Positions 55,515 to 63,924 of a DNA stretch of 64,000 bases are shown piece by piece. Below the pieces are notes generated by a model. The model searched no databases. It was not told where the DNA came from and saw only the letters and a program-made list of their open reading frames with translations. How positions within the stretch are numbered: position 1 is the stretch's first letter; every line of letters starts with the position of its first letter. The stretch lies in contig CM077013.1 of assembly GCA_039090855.1 (NCBI GenBank), positions 141,319,240 to 141,383,239 of the forward strand, written 5' to 3'. The DNA comes from Macrothele yani (lineage: Eukaryota > Arthropoda > Arachnida > Araneae > Macrothelidae). A program made the translations under genes and the position numbers.

Positions 55515-55557
<43 letters not shown>
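53497..55557 (-). mobile_element. RTE-like non-LTR retrotransposon, 5'-truncated
   Basis: On the minus strand it has an open RT frame, a short 3' region and a (ATG)n tail (complement CATCATCATCAT at 53513-53528) followed by (AT)n. Simple trinucleotide tails of this sort are typical of RTE elements. ATTAAAATAT occurs on both sides (53487-53496 and about 55557-55566), a probable target-site duplication within the tandem array. The upstream apurinic endonuclease domain is missing. Confidence 0.88.
53531..55441 (-). CDS. RTE-like reverse transcriptase, open 636 codons
   Basis: It would copy element RNA by target-primed reverse transcription. Order: a basic linker with coiled character (residues 1-120), YERDDTC, then RRKAPGEDGITIDII, LLHKKGDIEDFRNYRPISLL (RT motif 1-2), REQAGFRSGYSTIDHI, CMAFIDYEKAFDSV (motif A with catalytic Asp), GVRQGDTISPKLFNA (motif B), LTHLRFADDVVIFA (motif C, FADD intact), VYLGQQISSEG, LPVLTYGAETWTLTK, SLKWQWAGHTARR and ending VTWRRLAQDRPLWRKL. 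There is no stop in the RT, and all catalytic residues are kept, so the insertion looks young. The endonuclease is absent because of 5' truncation; the first Met at 55441 is only the first in the frame and not a true start. Confidence 0.92.
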   Translation of the reverse strand: METATKLAGSKNKLHVNKLSGKTKMLMQKRREMRTTKEDVTSKVEYIELCKTARKSITEDVRKFNCELVRKAIENNQSLKIAKGHLSKGRKQIMALRKEDGSITRNRGEILTRVKDFYSKLYERDDTCTPDIMKGTRVLPVLPAEVAHAIKNMKRRKAPGEDGITIDIIQEASGEIETVLAQIFTRCLNEGKIPEDWNNATMILLHKKGDIEDFRNYRPISLLSVVYKIFTKVLSHRLKVTLDMAQPREQAGFRSGYSTIDHIHVLRELIERAREYELPLCMAFIDYEKAFDSVKPSAVTTALKSCGIEDAYINIINNIYENASAKIRLFENTTHIKIGKGVRQGDTISPKLFNATLENVFQSLNWENKGIKINGDYLTHLRFADDVVIFATTPSELQSMIQELADKSKEVGLKMNFQKTKVMFNAFTRNEDLSIDGEKLEITDTYVYLGQQISSEGHIDEEINRRTKLAWRAFGRNSIIFKSNMPLCLKRKVFDQCILPVLTYGAETWTLTKRDIQRLQTTQRSMERCMLGITRRDKKRNSWIRKMTRVEDIMIRVKSLKWQWAGHTARRTDHRWTAEILDWIPRDRKRPRKRPHGRWVDEIRKYAGVTWRRLAQDRPLWRKLGETFVQQWIDNG

Positions 55558-55559
<2 letters not shown>
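55519..55559. repeat. (AT)n microsatellite at the RTE 5' junction
   Basis: About 20 AT units. A shorter (AT)n lies at the other junction (53496-53512), so the tract may be partly target sequence and partly replication slippage at insertion. Confidence 0.95.
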
Positions 55560-55563
<4 letters not shown>

Positions 55564-55935
55564 TATTTTTAATTGTTTTTGTGTGAACGGGTAAAAATTT
55601 TCTACAGTGACTCAGTATATCTCGGCAACCGTCTTGAGCGCGACACGACTGTGCGTGGTATCGTTTTAAAGCTCTCGACGAGATCTATTCAAATATACGA
55701 AGAACATTTCGCAGTGGTTTGAACTGAATATTTTGAAAATTGTTTTCTTGTGAACCGGTGAACACTTTTGACACTATCGCTGTTTATCTGGACAACCGTG
55801 AGTGCAAAACGACTGTGCGTGGTATCGTTTTCAAGCTCTAGACAAGGTATATTTAAATATATAAAGCACGGTTCGCAGTGGTTTGAACTAAAAGTTTTAA
55901 AAATTATTTTCGTGTGAACGGGTTAACATTTTCGA
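55557..55935. repeat. Tandem ~170-bp repeats, right part, leading to a short ORF
   Basis: Two units (CGACTGTGCGTGGTATCG near 55647 and 55811) and a partial third (GTGTGAACGGGTTAACATTT, 55912-55931) end just before an ATG at 55938. Repeats placed head to tail upstream of a start codon look like a promoter or 5' region of a mobile element, but this is inference. Confidence 0.8.
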
Positions 55936-55937
55936 CA

Positions 55938-56054
55938 ATGCCTCGGAACTCGCAGAATGAACGCAAGCAAAAGTGGAGAAAATCAAAACGAGAGGCAAGA
56001 GCCAGTAATGAGGAATGTAAGAAGTCCAAGAAGACAGAGCACCACGTTGGGTAA
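55938..56054 (+). CDS. Short basic, hydrophilic ORF after the tandem repeats, unknown
   Basis: 38 codons: starts MPRNSQNERKQKWRKSKREA and continues with further Lys/Glu-rich residues to a TAA at 56052. It is rich in Arg/Lys and could be the N-terminus of a transposon protein now cut off; sequence after the stop shows no continuation that I recognise. Placing it right after several repeat units is the only support for its being real. Confidence 0.35.
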   Translation: MPRNSQNERKQKWRKSKREARASNEECKKSKKTEHHVG

Positions 56055-56292
56055 TTCGTGTACCGATCTTTTTTGTGTTCGCAATGTATCCAGCATTATT
56101 TGTAAAAATTTTGGAAGCTACTTTTCATATCATAGACCTGTATTGGCTATAACAAATTAAATAAACGCTTTGAAACCATACTCGACTAGTTCGTTTCAGC
56201 TCTCCGATCTGCAAGTCTTAGTCGTACGTTCCAAACTGACGGCTCAATCAGAACTGACCCTACCTGGTTTTTTTTGGGGTTTTTTTTGGGGG

Positions 56293-56450
56293 GGGTTGAC
56301 TGTTTGTTCGTTTTACGGCCACCGGCGAGCCAGCATCTTAAGATAAAACAAAATATCCGTACCTCACCAAGATTCGAACCCTGACTTATCTCCGACGAAT
56401 TGTCAGAAACCAGTGATTAGAACACTGGGCTACCGGGTGGCCTCCCATTT
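56293..56450 (-). mobile_element. SINE family A copy 14, highly diverged
   Basis: Recognised from CGAGCCAGCATCTTAAG-type body remains, the reverse B-box AGATTCGAACCC and GGGCTACCGGGTGGCC at the head. The 3' body is largely deleted. An upstream TTTTTTGGGG run borders it. Confidence 0.65.
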
Positions 56451-56504
56451 CCATACTTTTCTTTAACTTAACACTAGAGTTTGCAATGTTTTTCTACTGT
56501 GATA

Positions 56505-57337
56505 TAAGCTGACCAGACGTCCCCAATTCTTGAGGACAGTCCTCAAATTTAGTTTACTGTCCCCAAAAACATCTGAAACTTTTGGGGACGCAAATTGACC
56601 TCAAATTTTAATGTTTGTCCCCAAATGTCCTCGAATTTACACTTCCTCATTAACCCTTTAGAATTCCAATGAAAAATGTTCTTAAAAGTAGTTTTCGTTG
56701 TACTAATTTTCCAACATGCTTCTTGTGAAAACAAATTTTGACTTTTTTTTTCTTTCTGGGTTTAACGACCGCTACGAGCAACTCTAAGGACTATAAGCAG
56801 TCACCTGTCTCTAATTTGGAGACATTCATTCTAGGGAAGATAAGGAGAGCAAGCGCTGTAAAACAAACACAACACCGATACCTCATTTGGGACTCGAACC
56901 CGTACCCACTTGTACGAATAGTCAGTAGCCAGCACTAGGTCAATGCACCACTGGCGCTGTCAAATTTCGACTGTACTTGTTCTGAGTTTCTCCAAAAACT
57001 TTGGCAAAATGAAAAATTCGCCATGCAATTACTATGGTGTTCAGCCTAATTTTAATTCAGCGCATGTACCTAAGGTAAAGCATTTCACTTTTGCTAATAT
57101 GTTCTCGCCATCATAGTTCTGCTTAGTCAATACAAATTACCAACATTCTACAAGATATATCCTTTTAAGACACAAATTTTAATGTGCAATATCACACTTA
57201 TTGAAGCAATGCAGTTTTGTGACAAAGAGATTTGCCTATCTATTTTGAGTACGTATGTGTCCCCAAATGAACTACCGATTTGGGGACGCCACGCCCTTTT
57301 GTCCTCAAATCGGTGCCCCGATATCTGGTCACCTTAA
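56505..57337. mobile_element. hAT-type MITE family, copy 1 (with SINE inside)
   Basis: Termini TAAGCTGACCAGA at the left and TCTGGTCACCTTA at the right are inverted, with an 8-bp duplication CTGTGATA (56497-56504; 57338-57345). Short words GTCCCCAAA/TTTGGGGACG are repeated many times near both ends, giving subterminal palindromes. About 0.6 kb without the SINE. It has no coding capacity; 8-bp duplications indicate mobilisation by a hAT transposase. Confidence 0.85.
56746..56962 (-). mobile_element. SINE family A copy 15, divergent subtype, inside MITE copy 1
   Basis: Contains TTTAACGACCGCTACGAGC, CTATAAGCAGTCACCTG, GACTCGAACCC (reverse B-box). It shares TTTGGAGACATTC and CTCATTTGGGACTCG with copy 16 in place of the usual body, so the two form a subfamily. 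Confidence 0.88.
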
Positions 57338-57885
57338 CTGTGATAGCACCCTGATGTAATGCATTCTTGCTTTGTTCTGAATTCGTAGGTTTTGGCCAAC
57401 GCGTTGTTCTGTCAGTTCTGTAAATGGTTCTTTACCACTCGAAAAACAGCGCCCACTTTTTTTTTCCGTCGTATTGATGCCTCTTGGGCTGGGAGAATTG
57501 TAACAAATGACAATTCATGCAATTTTATTTTTCTATGTTTCCTTTCCATGTAACCTTAGTTCTTTCTCTCTCTCTCTCTCTCTCTCTTTGTGGGTTGTAG
57601 GAGCTTAGATGTTCTTTGCCTAAGCTGACCAGAAGTCCCGAATTCTTGAGGACAGTCCTCGAATTGAGTTTACTGTCCCCAAAAACGTCTGATGCTTTTG
57701 GGGACGCAAATTGTCCTCAAATTTTGATGTTTGTCCTCAAGTGTCTTCGAATTTACACTTCTTCATTAGCTCGTTAGATTTCTAATGAAAAATATTATTA
57801 AAAATAGTGTTCGTTGAACAAATTTTCCAACATACTTCTTGTAAAAACAAATTTTGACTGATTTTAATTTTTTTTTTACTTTTTT

Positions 57886-58094
57886 CTGAGTTTAACGACC
57901 ACCGTTAGCAACTCTAAAGACTATAAGCAGTTACCTGCCCCTAATTTAGAGACATTCGTTCTAGGGAAGGGAGAGAGAGCAAGTGCTGTAAGACAAACAC
58001 ACAACCCATGCCTCATTTGGGACTCGAACCCGTACCAACTTGTACGAATAGTCAGTGCGCAGCACTAAGAGCACTGCACCACAGAGGCAGCCAA
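57886..58094 (-). mobile_element. SINE family A copy 16, same subtype and site as copy 15
   Basis: Body GAGTTTAACGACCACCGTTA, CTAATTTAGAGACATTCG, reverse B-box GACTCGAACCC. It lies between CAAATTTTGACT and CAAATTTC inside the MITE, exactly as copy 15 does in MITE copy 1. So the SINE was part of the MITE before the MITE multiplied. Confidence 0.9.
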
Positions 58095-58330
58095 ATTTCC
58101 ACTGTACTTGTTCAAAAACTCTGGCAAAATGAAAAATTCCTCATGTAATTACATGCTTCATCAGCGCGCAGCTTGATTTTAAATCAGCACATATACCCAA
58201 GGTAAAGCATTTCACTTTTGCTAATATGTTCTCACCATCACAGCTCTACTTTGTCAATGTAAATTACCAACATTCTACAAAACATATCCTTTTAAAACAT
58301 AAATTGTTCTATGTAATATCCCACTTATAG

Positions 58331-58697
58331 TTAATACAGGCAATTGACGTGGATTAGGAACAACAAAGAGAAGTAATCGCTCTTTACACGTTTATAAGTG
58401 AGTCACGAAAAACTTCTCATCGGCCGCCGCCGGGAATCGAACCCAGGGTCTTCCGGTTACGCGCCAGATATGCTACCATTGCACCACAGCAGCGTCGAAT
58501 TCTTCCAGACTCACGTAAGTGGCTTGGAAGTTAGTCGTATGTAAGTCTGGAGAAATTCGATGCCGCTGTGGTGCAATGGTAGCATGTCCGGCGCGTAACT
58601 GGAAGACCCTGGGTTCGATTCCTGGTGGCAGCCGATGATAATTTTTCCGCGATTCACTTATAAACGTGGAAAGAGCGATGACTTCTGTTTGATGACA
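58331..58697. mobile_element. SINE family B pair in inverted orientation (fold-back)
   Basis: Flanked by CACTTATAG (58322-58330; 58698-58706). Two tRNA-like heads face each other: the minus-strand copy (ACCATTGCACCACAGC at 58477-58492) and the plus-strand copy (GCTGTGGTGCAATGGTAGC at 58564-58582, B-box GGGTTCGATTCC at 58611-58622). Both outer ends carry the family tail (ACGTGGAAAGAGCGATG at 58664-58680 and its diverged inverse near 58378). One duplication around the whole suggests that it moved as a unit or was formed in one event. Confidence 0.85.
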
Positions 58698-58860
58698 CAC
58701 TTATAGAAACAATAGTTTTGTGACAAAAACATTTGCATATTTATTTTGAGTATGCATGCGTCGCCAAATTATCTGCTGATTTGCGGACACTACGCCATTT
58801 TGTCCTCAAATCAGTGTTCCAATATCTGGTCACTTTACCTTTGTCCCTCTTAAGGTCTTT

Positions 58861-59520
58861 TTGTTTACGCTTTCCAACAGTAAGTTCGCCGCCTCGGTGG
58901 CGCAGTGGTCTAAGGCGTTGGCCTCTGATCATTCGTCCGTAAGGGGTCCGGGTTCGAATCCCGGTCAGGGATGGATGTTGTGTTTGTCTTACGGCACTGG
59001 CTCTCTCCCTTCCCTGGAACCAGTGACCCTAAATTAGGGATGGGCGACTGCTTATAGCCCATTGAGTTGCTCACGGTGGTCGTTAAACCTCCAATCAAAA
59101 AAAAAAAAAAAAAAAAAAAAACAGTAAGTTCAAGAAGCGTATATGCTCCAGCTTTGTCCGTCTGTCCGAACGATAACTCGCGTAAAAATGGTTCGATTTC
59201 GATGAAATATTAATATGTCGTAGAGGACCACCTGGGGACGAACCCTATTGAAAATGGACGAAATGGATCAAACGTCACGACATAGGAGCGGCATTCATTC
59301 CATTGCCCTTATGCGTCATAACTTGCGTAAATATGGTTCGATTTCAATGAAATTTTAGTTTGTGGTAGGGGACCACTTGGGGACAAACCCTATTGTAAAT
59401 GGACGAAATGGGGTCGAAGGTCAAAACATAGGAGCGGGATGCATTCCATCACCCTTATGCGTCATAATTTGGGTAAATATGGTTCGATTTCGATGAAATT
59501 TTAGCATGTTCTTAAAAATA
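58861..59520 (-). repeat. Family 1 ~150-bp tandem element, reverse copy
   Basis: TTTACGCTTTCCAAC leads, after an inserted SINE, to GCGTATATGCTCCAGC, GTCCGTCTGTCCG and then 2.3 units with TTCGATTTCGATGAAAT and GGGGACAAACCCTATT. It is the reverse of the arrangement ending at 1770, so this element has a defined end (TTTACGCTTTCCAAC) next to the GTCCGTC words. Confidence 0.85.
58888..59119 (+). mobile_element. SINE family A copy 17, in the family 1 element end
   Basis: Full-length copy with a long poly-A tail, flanked by AACAGTAAGTTC at 58876-58887 and 59120-59131. The long uninterrupted A tract suggests a young insertion. Confidence 0.96.
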
Positions 59521-59808
59521 GTAACTTCAAGCTTCTATTAGACTTACACGACCACAAATACACTTCAAAAAAAAAAAAAGATAACACCTGACTTAGTGGT
59601 AATAAGAGAATAACTTCAAACTATTATTAACTTCAAGCTTCTATTAGGCTTAGCTCAATTGTCTCGTACTTTATTGATTTTTAAGGTGCGTATGCTCGCA
59701 ATTCATCCATAAAGGACGTCCGCTGGACATCTATAGCCTACGTGATGTCTAATGGATGTTTATGCATAGACGTCCACTGTACGTCTGTTTTTCATCCATG
59801 ACGTCTAC
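59521..59808. other. No gene; short repeats
   Basis: AACTTCAAGCTTCTATTAG occurs at 59523 and 59629. GGACGTC/GACGTCC words recur at 59714-59809 and could be the end of another repeat. Nothing coding is seen. Confidence 0.5.
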
Positions 59809-59938
59809 TTAAGGGGACCAGATCTCGGGACACCGATTTGAGGACAAAAGGGCTTGTCATCGCCAAATCGGTAGTTCATTTGGGGACGCATACGTACTAA
59901 AACTAAATATGCAAATCTTTTTGTCACAAAACTGCATT
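59809..59938. mobile_element. hAT-type MITE family, copy 3, one end only
   Basis: TTAAGGGGACCAGATCTCGG, CACCGATTTGAGGACAAAA, TTTGGGGACGCATACGTACT and GTCACAAAACTGCATT match the right end of MITE copies 1 and 2 in reverse. It stops where CAGTGGCG of a hAT element begins. Confidence 0.88.
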
Positions 59939-60373
59939 CAGTGGCGTTTTCTCTGGGTGTGCAAGTTGTGTGTCAACGCCCAAAGAAAATTACAAAAAGA
60001 AGGATTTCTTTATAATGGATCTATCACAGTAGAATATTTTTGTTTTTGTTTTATGAAATGTTCGTCGCGCTAACGCGCTCTCCGTTTCTAATGGCGTGTA
60101 GTAGGCTGTGGGGTCCGGACCGAAGAAACAGCCAGATAAGGCCAAGCTGTTGCAACGATCTCCCCACAGTATCTCCGCCGCTTTACGAGACTCAGTTCGC
60201 GCCTGCGCCCCATGTCTTCTACCCGGCTCACGTAAGTGCAAAAGCCAGCGAAGGCGTTGTATGCAGTTTCAACGCTTACATGCTTTGCTTGAGTTCAATT
60301 TGTATCTGTGTTCCGCGCGATTGTATTGTTGCTTGCGCAGTGAAGTTGGAGGTTCGGTTGTTTTAAGATTTAA

Positions 60374-62519
60374 AATGGATAGTGAAAGTGTAATAAAAAA
60401 GCTATTAAACAGTAGTTTTTCATCGCTCTCATACGCAGGAAAGAAACAAGTAATTGACAGTGGGTCCTAATCTCACAATATCAACACGTGTAAAAGGGGG
60501 AAATGGCGCTGGAAGAGGTTTTGAGAGGCATTTTCGTAAAGAGCTCTACGAAATTTCAGACTGGCTTTGCAGATGTGATGTGGATAACAAATTTTACTGT
60601 TGGACATGCTTGTTGTTCTCAAATAAGAAAACTGTTTGGAATCATGAAGGGTACTAGGACTTGAATCATTTGAATACTGCAGTGAAGAAACATAGCGAGT
60701 CTGAAATTCTTCTTTCTAGTTTTTTTAAATTCAATAGATTTATTGCGTCCCCTACTAGAATTGACATTCTTTTCGATTCCCAAAGAAGGGTTGAAATCGA
60801 TCTACACAATGAAAAAGTTAAAAAGAACAGGGAAATATTGAAGAGGTTGATTAATGCCGTGTGCTATTTAGCGAAACAGGAACTACCATTCCGAGGTCAT
60901 GAGGAAAATGAAGAATCTTTCAATAGGGGAAATTATATGGAGTTGCTTATTGCAAGTACCGAGTTTGATTCCCCATTGAAAGAACATTTAGCGACTTCTA
61001 CAGTTTTCCGCGGAACTTCGGCAAGCATTCAAAATGATTTAATAAATTCCGTTGCTAATGTCCTGAGAGATAAAATTTACTACGAAATTCAGAACACCGA
61101 TTTTGTGGCCATTATGATTGATGAAACATCAGATGTAAGCAATAAATCTCAGCTCTCAACTGTGTTGCGGTATTTTTCAGTCTCACAGAAAAAAATCGTA
61201 GAACGATTTCTGGGATTTCTTGAGGTGAGCGCTGATAAAACTGCAGAAGGTCTGTTTAAGCATGTGAATGAAATCGTGGACAGATATAAGTGTGGGGATA
61301 AATTAATTGCCCAGACGTACGATGGAGCGGTGGTGATGAGTGGCCATCTCAATGGACTTCAAGGCAAAGTTTTGGGAAAGTACCCTAAAGCTCTCTTCAC
61401 GCATTGCTATGCTCATGTAATGAACTTGGTACTGCAACAATCTCTAGAGTGCAACAAAGAGCTTAAAGTCTTCTTTAGCGGTCTTAAATCATTACCTACT
61501 TTTTTCTCTCATTCTCCTAAAAGATTACACCAACTTTCTGCTTTCATGTCCAGAAAGCTACCATCATTAGCTCCTACCCGATGGAATTTTACCTCAAGAC
61601 TTGTTCATACAGTCAATGAAAACAGAGAAGCATTGATAATGTTTTTTGAACATGTCAGTGAAAGTGGGGACTTCGACCATTTGACTGCAATGACAGCAAG
61701 AGGATTTGTTGGCTTTTTAAAGAACTTCAAAAACATATTTTTTATAAAGGTTCTATCTAATTTGCTTGCCTTTTTCAGAGTTATTATTCAGTATACTGCT
61801 GTCCACGAATGTTGACATTTTGTACTAAAATAACTGAGTTTCCAACAGCAACTGCAAAGCGAAAGGGAGAATTTTTTTTTTTATTGGGGGTTTAACGACC
61901 ACCGTGAGCAACTCAATGGGCTATAAGCAGTCGCCCGTCCCTAATTTAGGGTCACTGGTTCCAGGGAAGGGAAAGAGCCAGTGCCGCAAGACAAACGCAA
62001 CATCCATGCCTCACCGGGATTCGAACCCGGACCCCTTACGGTCGAATGATCAGAGGCCAGCGCCTTAGACCACTGCGCCACCGGGGCGGCGGGAGAATTT
62101 TGAGCCATTATGGTCTTGTATTCATGGTGAAGTAAGGGAAGAAGAAATTCGTCCAATAAAAAAAAAACAGAGGTTGAACGATGAATCAGAGAAAGACAAC
62201 CGCCGGAGACTTTATTTCAAAATAATTGATAATATTAGCAATCATATAACAATTAGATTCGCATCGTTTGAAAAGTTGCAGTACTTTGATTTGTTAAACC
62301 CAACAAAAATGACCTAATTTAAGAAAACAGAAAATTTTCCTCGCGATTTATTAAAAAAATTGCAGGAAATCTTTGGCGATCTTTTTAATTTGAGCAAACT
62401 CCAGAATGAACTATATGTATGGTATTCTTCTAATGAAGGTTCAGATAAAACAATAATTCAAATTGTTGATTATTTATTGGAAATAAACCTAATGCATGGA
62501 TTTACGGAAATATACAAAT
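60374..62519 (+). pseudogene. hAT transposase with TTF-type zinc finger, decayed
   Basis: MDSESVIKKLLNSSF begins at 60374, with a frame break near 60460. Then RVKGGNGAGRGF and the TTF-type zinc finger WLCRCDVDNKFYCWTCLLFS. A TAG at 60655-60657 interrupts NHEGY-DLNHL. The long frame 60661-61815 has ELPFRGHEENEES, NRGNYMELL, VAIMIDETSDVS (first catalytic Asp region), RFLGFLEVS, AQTYDGAVVMSG (second Asp, usually GxDGAxVM), THCYAHVMNLVLQQ (conserved Cys-His region) and LAPTRWNF (Arg-Trp block). After the SINE it continues EPLWSCIHGEVREEEIRP to HGFTEIYKLA and is then lost. This fits the ZMYM1-like / DUF4371 group of hAT transposases. Several breaks make it non-functional. Confidence 0.9.
61876..62090 (-). 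mobile_element. SINE family A copy 18, in the hAT transposase
   Basis: Full-length minus-oriented copy flanked by GGGAGAATTTT at 61865-61875 and 62091-62101. It is very close to consensus, and the coding sequence resumes on the other side. Confidence 0.97.
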
Positions 62520-62860
62520 TGGCTCCCAGCAAAAACAGTCTTGCTGGCCCAGCACTATGTTGCCGCTTCCGAACCGTCAATAAAATGTCCGGGCGGCCAA
62601 CAAAAGGGCCAGCAGTTCAGGCCAACAGCTGGCCAACAGTTGGCATCGCATCAGTTGTCATATGCCACAACAGGGCCATCAGTGGTCCATCACAGGCAGT
62701 TGCTGCCACAAGTGGCCCTTCAGTGGCCCTGCAAGCACGTGCCAGAAATGATGGCTAGCCTAATGTGGTCCGCTAGTGGGCCGTTAGTGGCAGCCAGCAA
62801 CCACGTGACATAACTGGTGGCTTGCCGAATCTTGTCCGCCAATTTCCCAGTAGTAGCCGC
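62520..62860. repeat. GGCC-rich repetitive sequence replacing the hAT 3' end
   Basis: Repeated GGCCAACAG, GGCCATCAGTGG, GTGGCCCTTCAGTGGCCC words with local palindromes such as CCAACAGCTGG. The composition is much more GC-rich than the surroundings. Similar words (ATGCCACAGGGCCATCAATG) return at 63975-64000 at the window edge, so a repeat or element of at least 1.4 kb appears to start here. Confidence 0.65.
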
Positions 62861-62869
62861 CATAATTAA

Positions 62870-63910
62870 AAAAAGCAAGGATAACCGGTGTTTCCTAAAG
62901 CTACAAATTTTTTCTACCCTTACGAAGCTTGTGAATTAACGTACTGCGCTGGGGAAATTTTCTCGACAGACCAGAAAAACGCCCATTTGCATCTGACTAG
63001 ATTCAATCCTGGGCCGTTTGCGTGGAAGCCGCGCTCGCTACCGACCGGACTAATTCACTACGCTCGGATATGTGCTGGAAGCTATCTGTTTGGTATGCAA
63101 TTTGTAATCGAATGCTTCCCTCTTTTATTTTATAATATTGCGAGGTATTTTTCAAAAAAGTCAGTTTCATATAATTGATAAATTAATTTTCTCAACGTAA
63201 CGATAGTTTTTTTTTTTTTTTACCTTAAGGGAACTTCACTCATTTTCAAGGCGTGTACATACTTAGAGTCGCTTTCCAAAGTTTTGTACTGTCCTTGCCG
63301 TCTTGAAAAGAGATTGTTGAATATATATATATTTACCCGGGTTCATGTCACATTCTGTTACATTTTTAACGTTGTGTCTTTCCTTTCCGTTGTCCGAAGC
63401 TGCATTTGTTTTAAAGAGTAAAAGATATTTTATTTTACTTCTCGTTATTTTTAGAAGCGAATTCCTCCCAGTCTTGTGTATTCAACACATGGATGAGTAC
63501 ACCACATAGCGTTGCTTTTTTTTCTTTCAAATAATTAATAAATTTTGTACGCGTATAATTCTTTTTTTTTTCCAACAAACGCTATTTTAATGGTTTTCCA
63601 GGATATGTGTTTCAAGCGGTTTCAAATTTGTTCTTGTTATTCATCCACTCCATTCCATGAATTGTTATTCATGGGAATGGAGTGGGTGTATTTCATGGCT
63701 GTAATCTAGTATTTCACGGCTTAATCTGATATCTTCGTCGACGTAAAATTTCATTAGGAAATTAATTCGCCTCTCCATATATGGATTTTTTCTTAACATC
63801 CACTAAAATAACACGATGGCGATAGCGTCGTCATCAACTAACTGGTACCATGAGAGACACAGCAAGTGTTGCTTCTGCGCATGCGCAGTCCCGATGCTTC
63901 CACCTACTGT
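62870..63910. other. No gene recognised
   Basis: A 96-codon frame (62888-63178) has no recognisable domain. TTATTCATGGGAATGGAGTG and related words at 63640-63690 form a short inverted repeat. Possibly the interior of the repeat that starts at 62520. Confidence 0.5.
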
Positions 63911-63924
63911 TGGGGGTTGCATTG

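Larger units (their letters stand above)
57621..58837. mobile_element. hAT-type MITE family, copy 2 (with two insertions)
   Basis: It starts TAAGCTGACCAGAAGTCCCG and ends ATCTGGTCACTTTACC. It aligns with copy 1 throughout, including CTTCTTGTAAAAACAAATTT and CCAACATTCTACAA. Interrupted by a SINE A (57886-58094) at the same place as in copy 1, and by a SINE B pair (58331-58697) that copy 1 lacks. Confidence 0.87.
59939..62519 (+). mobile_element. hAT transposon (ZMYM/TTF-type transposase), right end missing
   Basis: Left terminus CAGTGGCG (59939-59946) directly follows MITE sequence, matching the start motif of many hAT elements. The transposase relic spans 60374-62519. The expected hATC dimerisation domain and right terminus are replaced by a GGCC-rich repeat from 62520 on; they may lie beyond the window. 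Confidence 0.82.

Noticed and set aside
6361..59119. Many good tRNA A and B boxes (for example 6361-6440, 32082-32160, 58888-58970) that look like tRNA genes
   Set aside because: All sit at the head of repeated SINE copies with the same 130-bp body and target-site duplications, so they are SINE heads and not tRNA genes.
62360..62813. Two overlapping frames of 105-132 codons
   Set aside because: The first begins in the hAT transposase and runs into GGCC-rich repeat; the second is that repeat in another frame.
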